A stretch of 6,911 bases of DNA from Clostridia bacterium (GTDB taxonomy: Bacteria > Bacillota_A > Clostridia > Oscillospirales > CAG-272). Shown here in pieces: positions 1-6,487 of the stretch. The stretch spans positions 1 through 6,911 of the forward strand of contig JAFQOB010000141.1 of NCBI GenBank assembly GCA_017395725.1, written 5' to 3'. Within the stretch, counting starts at the first letter, position 1. Every line of letters begins with the position of its first letter. The position numbers were made by a program, and so were the translations under genes. The notes beneath the pieces were generated by a model. That model was given only the letters and a program-made list of their open reading frames with translations, searched no databases and was not told the DNA's origin.

Positions 1-1
1 A

Positions 2-559
2 GAAAACAGCGATTGGTTAAAGCTTTCTTTTCACTCGGATTTTGAAAACGTAAGACCTTATGAATTTTCAGGATATGAAGAAGTATATACGGATTGCAAA
101 AAGGTAAACGACCAGATTGTACGCTTTGCTTCACCAAAGGCATTGGCAAAGACGACTACAGTTCACTATTGTGTTGCAACCGAGGAAGGACTAAAAGCCC
201 TTGCAGACAATAAGGTTTTAGGGTTATTAGGTCTTTTTGGAACCGAAGAGAATCCGAGAACGTCTTACGGAATAGACGAAAAGAACGCGCAGCTTATTCG
301 TGAAGGCAATATATATAATAGTGATAATATTGCTTATGCCGCAATAGATATTGTGCTTAATTCTTTTGCAAAGGAAGTTAATTTAGAAAAGTTAAAGAAT
401 TTGAACGGCAGAGACGGTATTCGTGTAATGATACACGAGCAGTATTTTTACGAAGACTATAAGGCATACCAACCCGATTTTGAAGAGAAGCTTAGGGTTG
501 CATTTGGCTTTTTGAAGCAGAACGGATATGAAAGCAGCTTTTTTGAAGATTTGATATAA
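2..559 (+). CDS. C-terminal part of an uncharacterised NodB/polysaccharide-deacetylase-like protein (5' end outside window)
   Basis: The frame is open from the window's left edge to the TAA at 557-559, giving 185 visible residues, so the true start lies upstream. The TTG at 142-145 is an internal leucine codon and no start is needed there. The visible part opens with a DWLKLSFHS segment, then an E/D-rich helix, VRFAS, a T-T-VHYC strand and a GLLGLFGT strand. From memory this order matches a family of clostridial proteins, mostly called hypothetical or polysaccharide deacetylase-like, with a glycoside hydrolase/deacetylase beta/alpha-barrel; the LSFH histidine would be a metal-ligand candidate. 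No signal peptide or membrane segment is visible in this part. The C-terminus (FEEKLRVAFGFLKQNGYESSFFEDLI) looks complete. The next gene starts about 50 bases on from its own promoter, so the two need not be co-transcribed. The gene is real; the family is a tentative recognition and the substrate is unknown. Confidence 0.6.
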   Translation, partial: ENSDWLKLSFHSDFENVRPYEFSGYEEVYTDCKKVNDQIVRFASPKALAKTTTVHYCVATEEGLKALADNKVLGLLGLFGTEENPRTSYGIDEKNAQLIREGNIYNSDNIAYAAIDIVLNSFAKEVNLEKLKNLNGRDGIRVMIHEQYFYEDYKAYQPDFEEKLRVAFGFLKQNGYESSFFEDLI

Positions 560-579
560 CGAAACAATGCTTTTGTTTA

Positions 580-588
580 TGATATAAT
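580..588 (+). promoter_or_regulatory. Extended -10 promoter for the ATPase gene
   Basis: TGATATAAT fits the extended -10 consensus TGnTATAAT exactly (TG at 580-581, TATAAT at 583-588). No good -35 box sits 16-18 bases upstream; the TTGATA at 551-556 is 26 bases away, which is too far. Extended -10 promoters often work without a -35. Transcription would start near 594-597. That places the ATG at 597 at the very 5' end of the message and leaves the G-rich ribosome site (599-605) and GTG (612) downstream. Confidence 0.6.
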
Positions 589-611
589 CGGCTTGAATGG
601 GGGGGATAGTC

Positions 612-1490
612 GTGATATATGCAAAAAAGTTCATATTGCCGAGTGATAATGCGGAAGCAGCTGTAATATCGGCAGAACAACGCACTTGTTTTACCTCATT
701 TTACCCATTTAAGATTTTTCCGCAAAAGCTGCTCAGATCAGTTGAGTTTGATAATATTACTATGCTTTACGGAGGGAACGGCTCGGGAAAAAGTACGCTT
801 ATAAACGTTATAGCACAAAAGATGCAGGCAGTACGTTTTTCAGATTTTAACGATTCTCCTTTTTTTGATGAATACGTTAATAGGTGTTCTGTTGATTATT
901 TGCGGGTTCCTCCCAAAAGCTATGTATTATCAAGCGATGATGTTTTTGATTATGTATTAAACGCAAGAGCGGTGAATGAAAAAATTGATGACAGAAGAGA
1001 AGCGCTGATTGATAAATATATTGAAACACACAGGGAAGCAGAGACAAACCCGAAAATAAGTTGGCTTCGGGGATTAAATGACTATGACAGATGGAAAGAA
1101 ACAAGAGACATTCTTTCAAAGAACCGTTCGCAATCTTGGTATATAAAATCACGTGTGCCGAGAGATATCGACTTATATTCAAACGGTCAAACGGCGATGC
1201 GATATTTTTTGGATAGAATTGATGAAGATGCGATTTATTTATTAGACGAGCCCGAAAACAGCTTGTCGATTGAATATCAGATTCAACTTGCCGAATATAT
1301 AGAGGCGACTGTGAGGTCAACCAACAGTCAGTTTATTATTGCAACCCATTCACCGATATTGCTGTCAATGGCGGGAGCTACTGTATATAATCTTGATGAA
1401 TGTCCCGTTCGTAAATGCAATTGGACCGAATTGCCAAACGTCAGAAAATATTTTGACTTTTTTATGAAACACAAAGATGACTTTAATTAA
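612..1490 (+). CDS. Stand-alone ABC/SMC-type AAA ATPase
   Basis: This predicts a soluble 292-residue ATPase with the full set of ABC-type nucleotide-binding motifs. Residue numbers are from the GTG start. They are Walker A GGNGSGKST (54-62), a signature-like YSNGQ (189-193) in place of LSGGQ, Walker B IYLLDEPE (208-215) followed by a SLS D-loop, and the switch histidine in ATHSP (244-248). Between Walker A and the signature lies a charged, mostly helical arm of about 125 residues, as in the small SMC/RecF/Rad50-like ATPases and too short for a long coiled coil. An in-frame ATG at 597 would add five residues, but GTG 612 is preferred: GGGGGG lies just upstream (599-605) and the predicted transcript starts near 595. 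There are no membrane segments, so it is not an obvious transporter subunit in this context. Such orphan ATPases are often annotated only as AAA family; some belong to defence or toxin systems, but no partner gene adjoins it here. The specific role is unknown. Confidence 0.85.
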   Translation: MIYAKKFILPSDNAEAAVISAEQRTCFTSFYPFKIFPQKLLRSVEFDNITMLYGGNGSGKSTLINVIAQKMQAVRFSDFNDSPFFDEYVNRCSVDYLRVPPKSYVLSSDDVFDYVLNARAVNEKIDDRREALIDKYIETHREAETNPKISWLRGLNDYDRWKETRDILSKNRSQSWYIKSRVPRDIDLYSNGQTAMRYFLDRIDEDAIYLLDEPENSLSIEYQIQLAEYIEATVRSTNSQFIIATHSPILLSMAGATVYNLDECPVRKCNWTELPNVRKYFDFFMKHKDDFN

Positions 1491-1508
1491 TATAATAAAA
1501 AAATGATA

Positions 1509-1556
1509 ATAACTGAGGTTTACAAGTTTTGCAATGTGAACCTCAGTTATATTTTA
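1509..1556 (+). terminator. Strong bidirectional intrinsic terminator after the ATPase gene
   Basis: A 15-bp stem pairs 1509-1523 with 1536-1550 (ATAACTGAGGTT with AACCTCAGTTAT perfectly, then one G-T wobble and two more pairs). The loop is 12 bases. ATTTTAT follows on the + strand. An A-rich run at 1494-1503 precedes the stem, giving a U-tract on the opposite strand. It insulates the ATPase gene from the operon that follows. Confidence 0.85.
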
Positions 1557-1565
1557 TATCGATAT
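1556..1565. promoter_or_regulatory. Upstream copy of palindrome ATATCGATAT, candidate operator
   Basis: This is a perfect 10-bp palindrome just downstream of the terminator stem. It is identical to the copy inside the operon promoter, and the shared match extends to 11 bp (TATATCGATAT). The centre-to-centre distance is 95 bp, close to nine helical turns, which would suit a looping repressor. That it is an operator is inference; no regulator gene is in view. Confidence 0.4.
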
Positions 1566-1642
1566 TATTTATCTTTACCAAATTTTTAAAAAATAAAAAA
1601 CTCTGTTTGAGCAAAAATACATATAAATATGCCATTTATCCA

Positions 1643-1671
1643 TTGACAATATATCGATATGGTTTTATAAT
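1643..1671 (+). promoter_or_regulatory. Consensus sigma-A promoter of the four-gene operon
   Basis: TTGACA (1643-1648) and TATAAT (1666-1671) are both perfect and are separated by the ideal 17 bases. The sequence upstream (about 1570-1640) is A/T-rich and could act as an UP element. Transcription should begin near 1678, leaving a leader of about 70 bases before the ATG at 1751. A promoter this strong would normally need a repressor, which fits the palindrome in its spacer. Confidence 0.85.
1651..1660. promoter_or_regulatory. Promoter-spacer copy of palindrome ATATCGATAT, candidate operator
   Basis: This perfect palindrome lies wholly between the -35 and -10 boxes. A bound protein here would directly block RNA polymerase. 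It is the same 10-mer as at 1556-1565. The function is inferred from its placement and duplication. Confidence 0.5.
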
Positions 1672-1750
1672 GAATACAATAGGCGAAATTTTAACAAAAG
1701 TTTACCTTGAATTTCAACATTAAATTATAACAAGAAAGGAAGACTTAATT

Positions 1751-3268
1751 ATGGCTGTTGAAAGAAAAAAATATTGTGTTAACGGTGAATGGAAAGATTC
1801 CAAAACTACAAAATGGATGGAAGTAACCGACTCATCTACAGGTGAGGTTATTGCAGAAGTTCCTTGTTGTACAGAAGAAGAGGTTGAAGAGGCTATTGCT
1901 TCGGCAGAGGCTGCATTCAAAGATTGGTCTATGCTCTCATTGAGTAAGCGTACACAGATGATGTTCAAGTGGCGTGACGTTTTGGTTGCACACCTTGACG
2001 AGCTTACCGTACTTTGCGCAAAAGAGCTTGGTAAGAACCTTGCAGAAGCAAGAGGTGACGTTCTTAAGGCAATCGAGCCTACAGAACTTGCGTGTGCTAC
2101 TCCTTACGTATCACAGGGTACTGCATCCTTGCAGGTAACAACAGGATTTGATACCGCATCATACCGTATGCCTTTGGGCGTTGTTGCAGGTATAGTTCCC
2201 TTTAACTTCCCCGCAATGATTCCTTGGGGTTGGATGGTTCCCCTTGCAATTGCAACCGGTAATACAGTTGTTCTTAAGGCTGCATCATATACTCCCCTTA
2301 CATCAATGCGTATTCTCGAGCTTTTCTACGAAGAAGCAGGTTTCCCCAAGGGTGTTGTAAACCTCGTTACATGTTCACGTAAGGAATCCGAGCTTTTCCT
2401 TACAGACCCTCGTATTAAGGCTGTTACGTTCGTAGGCTCTACCGATATCGGTAAGCATATATATTCCGTTGCGGCAGCACACGGAAAGAGAGTTCAGGCA
2501 CAGACAGAAGCAAAGAACCACGCGCTTGTTCTTGAAGACTGCGATCTTGAAAGCTCTGTAAACGCTATTATTAACTCTACATACGGTTGTGCAGGTATGC
2601 GTTGTATGGCACTTCCCGTAATTGTTGTTCAGGAATCTATAGCTGACAGATTTGTTGCTCTTCTCAAGAAGAAGGCAATGGCTATGAAGATTGGTTGTGC
2701 ATACGATCCCGAAACACAGCTTGGCCCTGTTGTAACCGCAAAGCATAAGCAGTCTGTTTGCGATTGGATTCAGAAGGGTATTGACGAAGGTGCTGAATTG
2801 GTACTTGACGGACGTGACGTTGTTGTTCCCGGATATGAAAAGGGCTTCTTTGTAGGACCTACGATTCTTGACCACGTTAAGCCCGGTATGTCAGTAGGTG
2901 ACTGCGAAATCTTTGGTCCTGTTACAGTAATTAAGCGTGTAAAGACTTTTGAAGAAGGTCTTGAAATAATGAATGCAAACCGTTTTGCAAACGGTTCTGC
3001 AATATTTACACAGAACGGCTACTATGCACGTCAGTTTGAGCTTCTTTCAGACGGCGGTATGGTAGGTATCAACGTTGGTATTCCTGTTCCTTCCGCATAC
3101 TTCCCCTTCTCAGGAAACAAGGATTCATTCTTTGGTGACCAGCACGTTCTCGGTCTTGACGGTGTACGTTTCTATACCCGTGCAAAGACTGTAACAAAGC
3201 ATTGGTATGATGAAAACTCCCGCAAGAAAGCTATGGATACATGGGAAGGTACTGTTGAGCGTCTGTAA
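1751..3268 (+). CDS. CoA-acylating aldehyde dehydrogenase, methylmalonate-semialdehyde dehydrogenase (MmsA/IolA) type
   Basis: This 505-residue cytoplasmic enzyme should oxidise an aldehyde with NAD+ and CoA to an acyl-CoA. Family marks are PFNFPAMIPWG (150-160, with the oxyanion Asn152), VLK (174-176, cofactor-binding Lys), FVGST (227-231), the nucleophile Cys285 in AGMRCMA, and EIFGP (386-390, cofactor Glu). The ELGGK glutamate of hydrolytic aldehyde dehydrogenases is absent; the segment reads VQAQTEAKNH (248-257), aligned with VQALGGAKNH of MmsA. Lack of that base is typical of the CoA-dependent branch. Arg284 before the nucleophile, a carboxylate-binding residue in MmsA, is kept. The other expected arginine appears to be lysine (VLKAIE, near 107), so the substrate may differ from methylmalonate semialdehyde. 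AAAGGAAG (1735-1742) precedes the ATG at a good distance. Of 19 arginine codons 14 are CGT, suggesting high expression. It is the first gene of the operon. The family assignment is secure; the substrate is unknown. Confidence 0.9.
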   Translation: MAVERKKYCVNGEWKDSKTTKWMEVTDSSTGEVIAEVPCCTEEEVEEAIASAEAAFKDWSMLSLSKRTQMMFKWRDVLVAHLDELTVLCAKELGKNLAEARGDVLKAIEPTELACATPYVSQGTASLQVTTGFDTASYRMPLGVVAGIVPFNFPAMIPWGWMVPLAIATGNTVVLKAASYTPLTSMRILELFYEEAGFPKGVVNLVTCSRKESELFLTDPRIKAVTFVGSTDIGKHIYSVAAAHGKRVQAQTEAKNHALVLEDCDLESSVNAIINSTYGCAGMRCMALPVIVVQESIADRFVALLKKKAMAMKIGCAYDPETQLGPVVTAKHKQSVCDWIQKGIDEGAELVLDGRDVVVPGYEKGFFVGPTILDHVKPGMSVGDCEIFGPVTVIKRVKTFEEGLEIMNANRFANGSAIFTQNGYYARQFELLSDGGMVGINVGIPVPSAYFPFSGNKDSFFGDQHVLGLDGVRFYTRAKTVTKHWYDENSRKKAMDTWEGTVERL

Positions 3269-3281
3269 TTGAATTACAGAC
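3261..3281 (+). other. Perfect inverted repeat spanning the aldehyde dehydrogenase stop codon
   Basis: GTCTGTAATT and AATTACAGAC are perfect inverted arms around a single central G, and the TAA stop (3266-3268) lies in the left arm. As RNA it would form an 8-bp stem with a 5-base loop. No T-run follows, so it is not a terminator. It directly abuts a second hairpin that masks the next ribosome site, suggesting a role in translation coupling or message processing. Confidence 0.55.
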
Positions 3282-3297
3282 CTCCTCAGGAAAGGAG
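3282..3297 (+). promoter_or_regulatory. Small hairpin sequestering the Shine-Dalgarno of the first transaldolase gene
   Basis: CTCCT (3282-3286) is the exact complement of the Shine-Dalgarno AGGAG (3293-3297), with a CAGGAA loop between. The ATG at 3309 follows 11 bases later. Ribosomes finishing the upstream gene would cover or melt this region, so translation of the transaldolase may depend on translation of the aldehyde dehydrogenase. The pairing is seen; the coupling is inferred. Confidence 0.5.
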
Positions 3298-3308
3298 TTT
3301 GACTAATT

Positions 3309-4334
3309 ATGGTAACAAATGCTTATCTTAAATGGCTTAGTGAGACAGACGGATATTGGTGGACAGATACGGCTGTACTCAGTACAATGGACCAGGCAAT
3401 AGAAAACGGAGCTACAGGCGTAACGACTAACCCGATTCTCGTTATGAAATCTCTTTATGACAACCCTGAATTCTGGCGTCCGTATCTTGATTCTGCAAAG
3501 GGGCTCAGCGGAGACGAAAAGGCAGAAGAGATAATTCGTTGCATAACTGTAGAAATTGCGAAGAAATTTCTTCCTATATATGAAAAGACAAAGGGTGAAC
3601 AGGGTTACGTATGTGCTCAGGTTAACCCCAAGAAACAGGGCGATACAGCTGCTATGATAGAGATGGGACGCCGCCTTGCAGCGTGGGCTCCCAATATAGC
3701 AGTAAAGCTGCCCGCAACAGCCGCAGGTATCAGAGCTATTGAAGAACTTGCAGCCGAGGGTATTACTACCGTTGGTACAGTAAGCTTTACAGCATCACAG
3801 GTAGTGGCTATAGCTGCTGCACAACAGCGCGGTCTTGACCGTTGCCGTGCCGCAGGAAAGAAGACGGGCGCTGCATTCTCCGTGCTTATGGTAGGACGTA
3901 TTGACGACTATTTGCGTGACGTTGCAAAGGATATGCAGTCCGACGTACCGGAATCAGATATTATTTGTGCGGGTACAGCGGCTATAAAGAATGCATATAA
4001 AGAGTGCAAGGCTCGTGGATATGAGGCAAAGATTATGCCCGCAGGTATGCGTGGTGCATATCACGCGACAGCTCTTGCAGGTTCCGATATGTCATTCTCA
4101 TTGTCTGCAGGAATAGTTGACGCTTGCGGAAAAGAGACTGAGTTTGTTGAACATATTAACGACGAAGTTCCCGCAGAGACTATTGAAAGACTTCGTACTA
4201 TTCCCGAATTTGTACGTGCTTATGAGATAGACGGACTTAAGGAATGTGAATTTATCCGTTTTGGAGCTTCCCAAAGAACACTTTCCCAATTTGTTGAAGC
4301 GGGTTGGGGTATGGTTGTAAACTTCAAGCTGTAA
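3309..4334 (+). CDS. Transaldolase-family protein, first of a tandem pair
   Basis: This 341-residue soluble TIM-barrel protein belongs to the transaldolase family, which forms a lysine Schiff base with a ketose. Seen landmarks are Asp20 (WTDTAVLS), VTTNPIL with Asn41, the Schiff-base Lys133 in AVKLPAT, and Arg197 (VGRIDDYL) and Arg248 (PAGMRG), which match the TalB phosphate-site arginines. Departures from TalB: Gln104 (CAQVNP) replaces catalytic Glu96, as in fructose-6-phosphate aldolase; Val192 and Met194 replace Ser176 and Phe178; and TTVGT resembles the aldolase rather than the TalB Asn154 segment. About 15 extra residues lie between helix QVVAIAAA and strand FSVLMVGR. The family is clear, but a pentose-phosphate transaldolase role is doubtful; an aldolase or transferase acting on an unusual sugar phosphate fits better. 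It lies 40 bases after the aldehyde dehydrogenase and 21 before its paralogue, in one operon. Alignments to TalB and the aldolase are from memory. Confidence 0.88.
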   Translation: MVTNAYLKWLSETDGYWWTDTAVLSTMDQAIENGATGVTTNPILVMKSLYDNPEFWRPYLDSAKGLSGDEKAEEIIRCITVEIAKKFLPIYEKTKGEQGYVCAQVNPKKQGDTAAMIEMGRRLAAWAPNIAVKLPATAAGIRAIEELAAEGITTVGTVSFTASQVVAIAAAQQRGLDRCRAAGKKTGAAFSVLMVGRIDDYLRDVAKDMQSDVPESDIICAGTAAIKNAYKECKARGYEAKIMPAGMRGAYHATALAGSDMSFSLSAGIVDACGKETEFVEHINDEVPAETIERLRTIPEFVRAYEIDGLKECEFIRFGASQRTLSQFVEAGWGMVVNFKL

Positions 4335-4355
4335 TTTACGGAGGAAAAAAGGGAT

Positions 4356-5405
4356 ATGAACTTTTTGCAATGGATGACAAAAGAAACCCCAACAAAATTC
4401 TGGCACGATTCCGCTATTCCTTCCGAAATAGATGCCGCGATAGAAAACGGCGCATTGGGAGTTACCACCAATCCGGTACTCACGTATAAGACACTTCAGG
4501 CAGTGCCTGAGTTCTGGCAGCCTATGGTAGATAAGATACCGAAGGATTTGACACCTGCTGAACACGCAGAAGCGTTGCTTGAGATGGTTGCGACTTATGC
4601 CGCAGGAAAATTCAAGAAGATGTTTGAAGAGACCAACGGACAGCACGGCTATGCATTGGGACAGCTTGACCCGACGATATGTATGGATGCTGAGAAGATG
4701 TTGGCACAGGGATTGCGTTATGCATCTTGGGCTGACAATATTTCTGTAAAGACACCGTCTATAAAGTCGGCGCTTCCGTTGGTAGAAGAGCTTTCATCAC
4801 GTGGAATTGCCGTATGTACGACAGTAAACTTTTCTGTTTCACAGGCTATGGCAATGGCTGATGCATATATGAAGGGCAGAGCGAAGGCTATTGCAAAGGG
4901 TATTGCACCGAAGCCTCTGTTTGTTGTACAGCAGGGTGGAAGACTTGACGAATATTTGCTTGAGACTGCGACGGACAGCCGTATAGATATAGACCCCGAG
5001 GTTATTCGTAATGCGGGTAACGCGGTATGTAAAAAGGTTTATAAGTTATTTAAGGAAAGAAATATTCCCGCGACGATAATGCCTGCAGGACTCAGAGGAG
5101 TTCACCACCTGACGTCAATGGTGGGAGCAGATATGACGTTTTCGCTTCAGGCACGAATTCAGCAGATGACGATAGAAGCTGAGCCCGAGAGAGTATGTCA
5201 TATAGATGATGAGATCCCCGACAGCGTTATCAAAGAATTATATAAGCTTCCGGAATTTGTAAAGGCTTATGAAGAGGGTGCATTGAAGCCCGAGCAGTTT
5301 ACAACATTCGGCGTTACACAGAAGACTATGTCTCAATTTTTGTGGACAGGTTGGGTTCCCCTTGAGAGCTATCAAAAGGCGCCCACCGGTGCAAGATGGT
5401 TTTAA
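4356..5405 (+). CDS. Transaldolase-family protein, second of a tandem pair
   Basis: This 349-residue paralogue of the preceding protein aligns along its whole length (for example AIENGALGVTTNPVL against AIENGATGVTTNPIL). It keeps Asp18, Asn39, the putative Schiff-base Lys132 (SVKTPS), Arg196 (GGRLDEYL) and Arg247 (PAGLRG). Like its partner it has Gln103 (LGQLDP) at the TalB Glu96 position and the same roughly 15-residue insertion. It differs at the pocket: VQQGGR (191-196) places Gln193 at the Phe178 position, and the lysine strand reads KTPS instead of KLPAT. It could be a second aldolase of different specificity or the other half of a heteromer; a weakly active structural subunit is possible. 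GGAGG (4340-4344) lies 11 bases before the ATG. It ends 14 bases before the alcohol dehydrogenase. The family is secure; the substrate is not known. Confidence 0.88.
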   Translation: MNFLQWMTKETPTKFWHDSAIPSEIDAAIENGALGVTTNPVLTYKTLQAVPEFWQPMVDKIPKDLTPAEHAEALLEMVATYAAGKFKKMFEETNGQHGYALGQLDPTICMDAEKMLAQGLRYASWADNISVKTPSIKSALPLVEELSSRGIAVCTTVNFSVSQAMAMADAYMKGRAKAIAKGIAPKPLFVVQQGGRLDEYLLETATDSRIDIDPEVIRNAGNAVCKKVYKLFKERNIPATIMPAGLRGVHHLTSMVGADMTFSLQARIQQMTIEAEPERVCHIDDEIPDSVIKELYKLPEFVKAYEEGALKPEQFTTFGVTQKTMSQFLWTGWVPLESYQKAPTGARWF

Positions 5406-5419
5406 ATAGGAGGAGTGTA

Positions 5420-6469
5420 ATGAAAGGTTTAGTAAAATATGCTCTCGGTATGGAGGGCGTTGGACTTCAGGAATTACCGGAGCCTACAGCCAAGGAAGGC
5501 GAACTTAAGGTAAAGGTATTGGCGGCGGGAATATGTAACAGTGATATTCACGCGATACACGACGAGAGATCGGTAACTATGCCGGTTGTAATGGGCCACG
5601 AGTATGTGGGAAGAGTAGAAGAATGTTGCGGAGACGTTGGGGATTTCAAGGTCGGCGACTGGGTAGTAACGCTTCCCGCGTGCTATAGCTGTGACGAGTG
5701 TTATCTTTGCAAGGAGGGTTACGTAACCCTTTGTAAAGAACGCAAATCCATAGGCTCACACCGTAACGGAGCTATGGCAAACTATGTTGTAGTTCCGGCG
5801 AAGTATACCTTTAAGATTTCAGATAACGCTAAGACGTTAGAGCAAAAGATGAGTTATGCTTTGGCAGAGCCCCTTGCTTGTATGGTACGCGGAGTATACG
5901 AAAAGATTGACGTGAAGACAGGGGATACCGTAGTAATAATCGGCCCCGGCATAATGGGACAGCTTGCGGCACAGCTTTTCAAGAGAAGAGGGGCATACGT
6001 TATAGTATCGGGACTTCCCGCAGATAATGATAAGCTCGAACTTGCGAAGAAGCTTGGAGCAGACTGTTGCGTAACCAGTTTTGAGGAGTTGCAGAACGCA
6101 GTATATGCAAACAATCCCAAGGGAGCAGACATAACCTGCGACTGTACGGGTGTAACACCGGCTCTTGAAAACTGCATGAAGGTTATACGTCCGATGGGAA
6201 CGCACTTGCAGATAGGACTTTTTGGCGGAAAGGTACCTTTCAAACTTGACTATATGTTTGACCGCGAGGTTAATTACGTACCGTCAAACTCATCTGCGGT
6301 ATCTTCGTGGGCTCTTACAATGGAGCTGCTTGAAGAGGGCAAGATAGAACTTGCGCCGTTTATATCGAAGTGTTTTTCATTAGATGAATGGGAGAAGGGC
6401 GTTGAAGCAGTTTTGTCTAAGAACGCATACAAGGTGCTCTTGATACCGGACAACAAATTTGAAGAATAA
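5420..6469 (+). CDS. Zinc-dependent medium-chain (polyol/sorbitol-type) alcohol dehydrogenase
   Basis: This 349-residue cytoplasmic oxidoreductase interconverts an alcohol or polyol with a carbonyl using a nicotinamide cofactor. Catalytic zinc ligands are Cys39 (GICNSD), His60-Glu61 (GHEYVG) and Glu150 (AEPLAC). A complete structural-zinc loop has Cys91, Cys94, Cys97 and Cys105 in C-x2-C-x2-C-x7-C spacing. The Rossmann motif is GPGIMG (175-180). The end of the second strand reads IVSG (195-198), without the acidic residue usual in NAD-specific enzymes, so NADP(H) use is possible. The start at 5420 is chosen over an in-frame upstream ATG at 5396, because AGGAGG (5408-5413) sits 6 bases before it and the upstream choice would overlap the previous gene and add an untypical MVLNRRSV. 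Overall it looks like the sorbitol/L-iditol/galactitol-phosphate dehydrogenase group; exact substrate unknown. As the last gene of the operon it probably makes the pathway's ketose or removes its aldehyde. Confidence 0.88.
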   Translation: MKGLVKYALGMEGVGLQELPEPTAKEGELKVKVLAAGICNSDIHAIHDERSVTMPVVMGHEYVGRVEECCGDVGDFKVGDWVVTLPACYSCDECYLCKEGYVTLCKERKSIGSHRNGAMANYVVVPAKYTFKISDNAKTLEQKMSYALAEPLACMVRGVYEKIDVKTGDTVVIIGPGIMGQLAAQLFKRRGAYVIVSGLPADNDKLELAKKLGADCCVTSFEELQNAVYANNPKGADITCDCTGVTPALENCMKVIRPMGTHLQIGLFGGKVPFKLDYMFDREVNYVPSNSSAVSSWALTMELLEEGKIELAPFISKCFSLDEWEKGVEAVLSKNAYKVLLIPDNKFEE

Positions 6470-6487
6470 AAGATAAGAAGCACACAA

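Noticed and set aside
143..559. Open frame beginning at a TTG and reading MAKTTTVHY
   Set aside because: The same frame is open to the window edge with family-like sequence upstream (DWLKLSFHS), so the TTG is an internal leucine of a partial gene.
551..588. TTGATA as -35 box for the ATPase promoter
   Set aside because: The spacing to TATAAT is 26 bases, outside the workable range.
1529..1723. 64-residue + strand frame
   Set aside because: It begins in the terminator loop and runs through the operon promoter. It has no ribosome site and low-complexity AT-rich composition.
2441..2452. ACCGATATCGGT perfect palindrome
   Set aside because: It lies within the aldehyde dehydrogenase coding sequence at a conserved T-D-I-G segment, so it is probably a by-product of codons and differs from the ATATCGATAT pair.
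2375..2875. 166-residue - strand frame inside the aldehyde dehydrogenase
   Set aside because: It is antisense to a strongly conserved gene. The cysteine- and asparagine-rich composition is typical of a shadow frame.
4098..4646. 182-residue - strand frame across the transaldolase junction
   Set aside because: It is antisense to two clear genes and has no recognisable motif or ribosome site.
1751..6469. Assignment to the sulfoquinovose sulfo-transaldolase pathway or the inositol (iol) pathway
   Set aside because: Only family-level resemblance is visible. No glycosidase, isomerase or other iol/sft marker gene is in the window, so naming either would go beyond the evidence.
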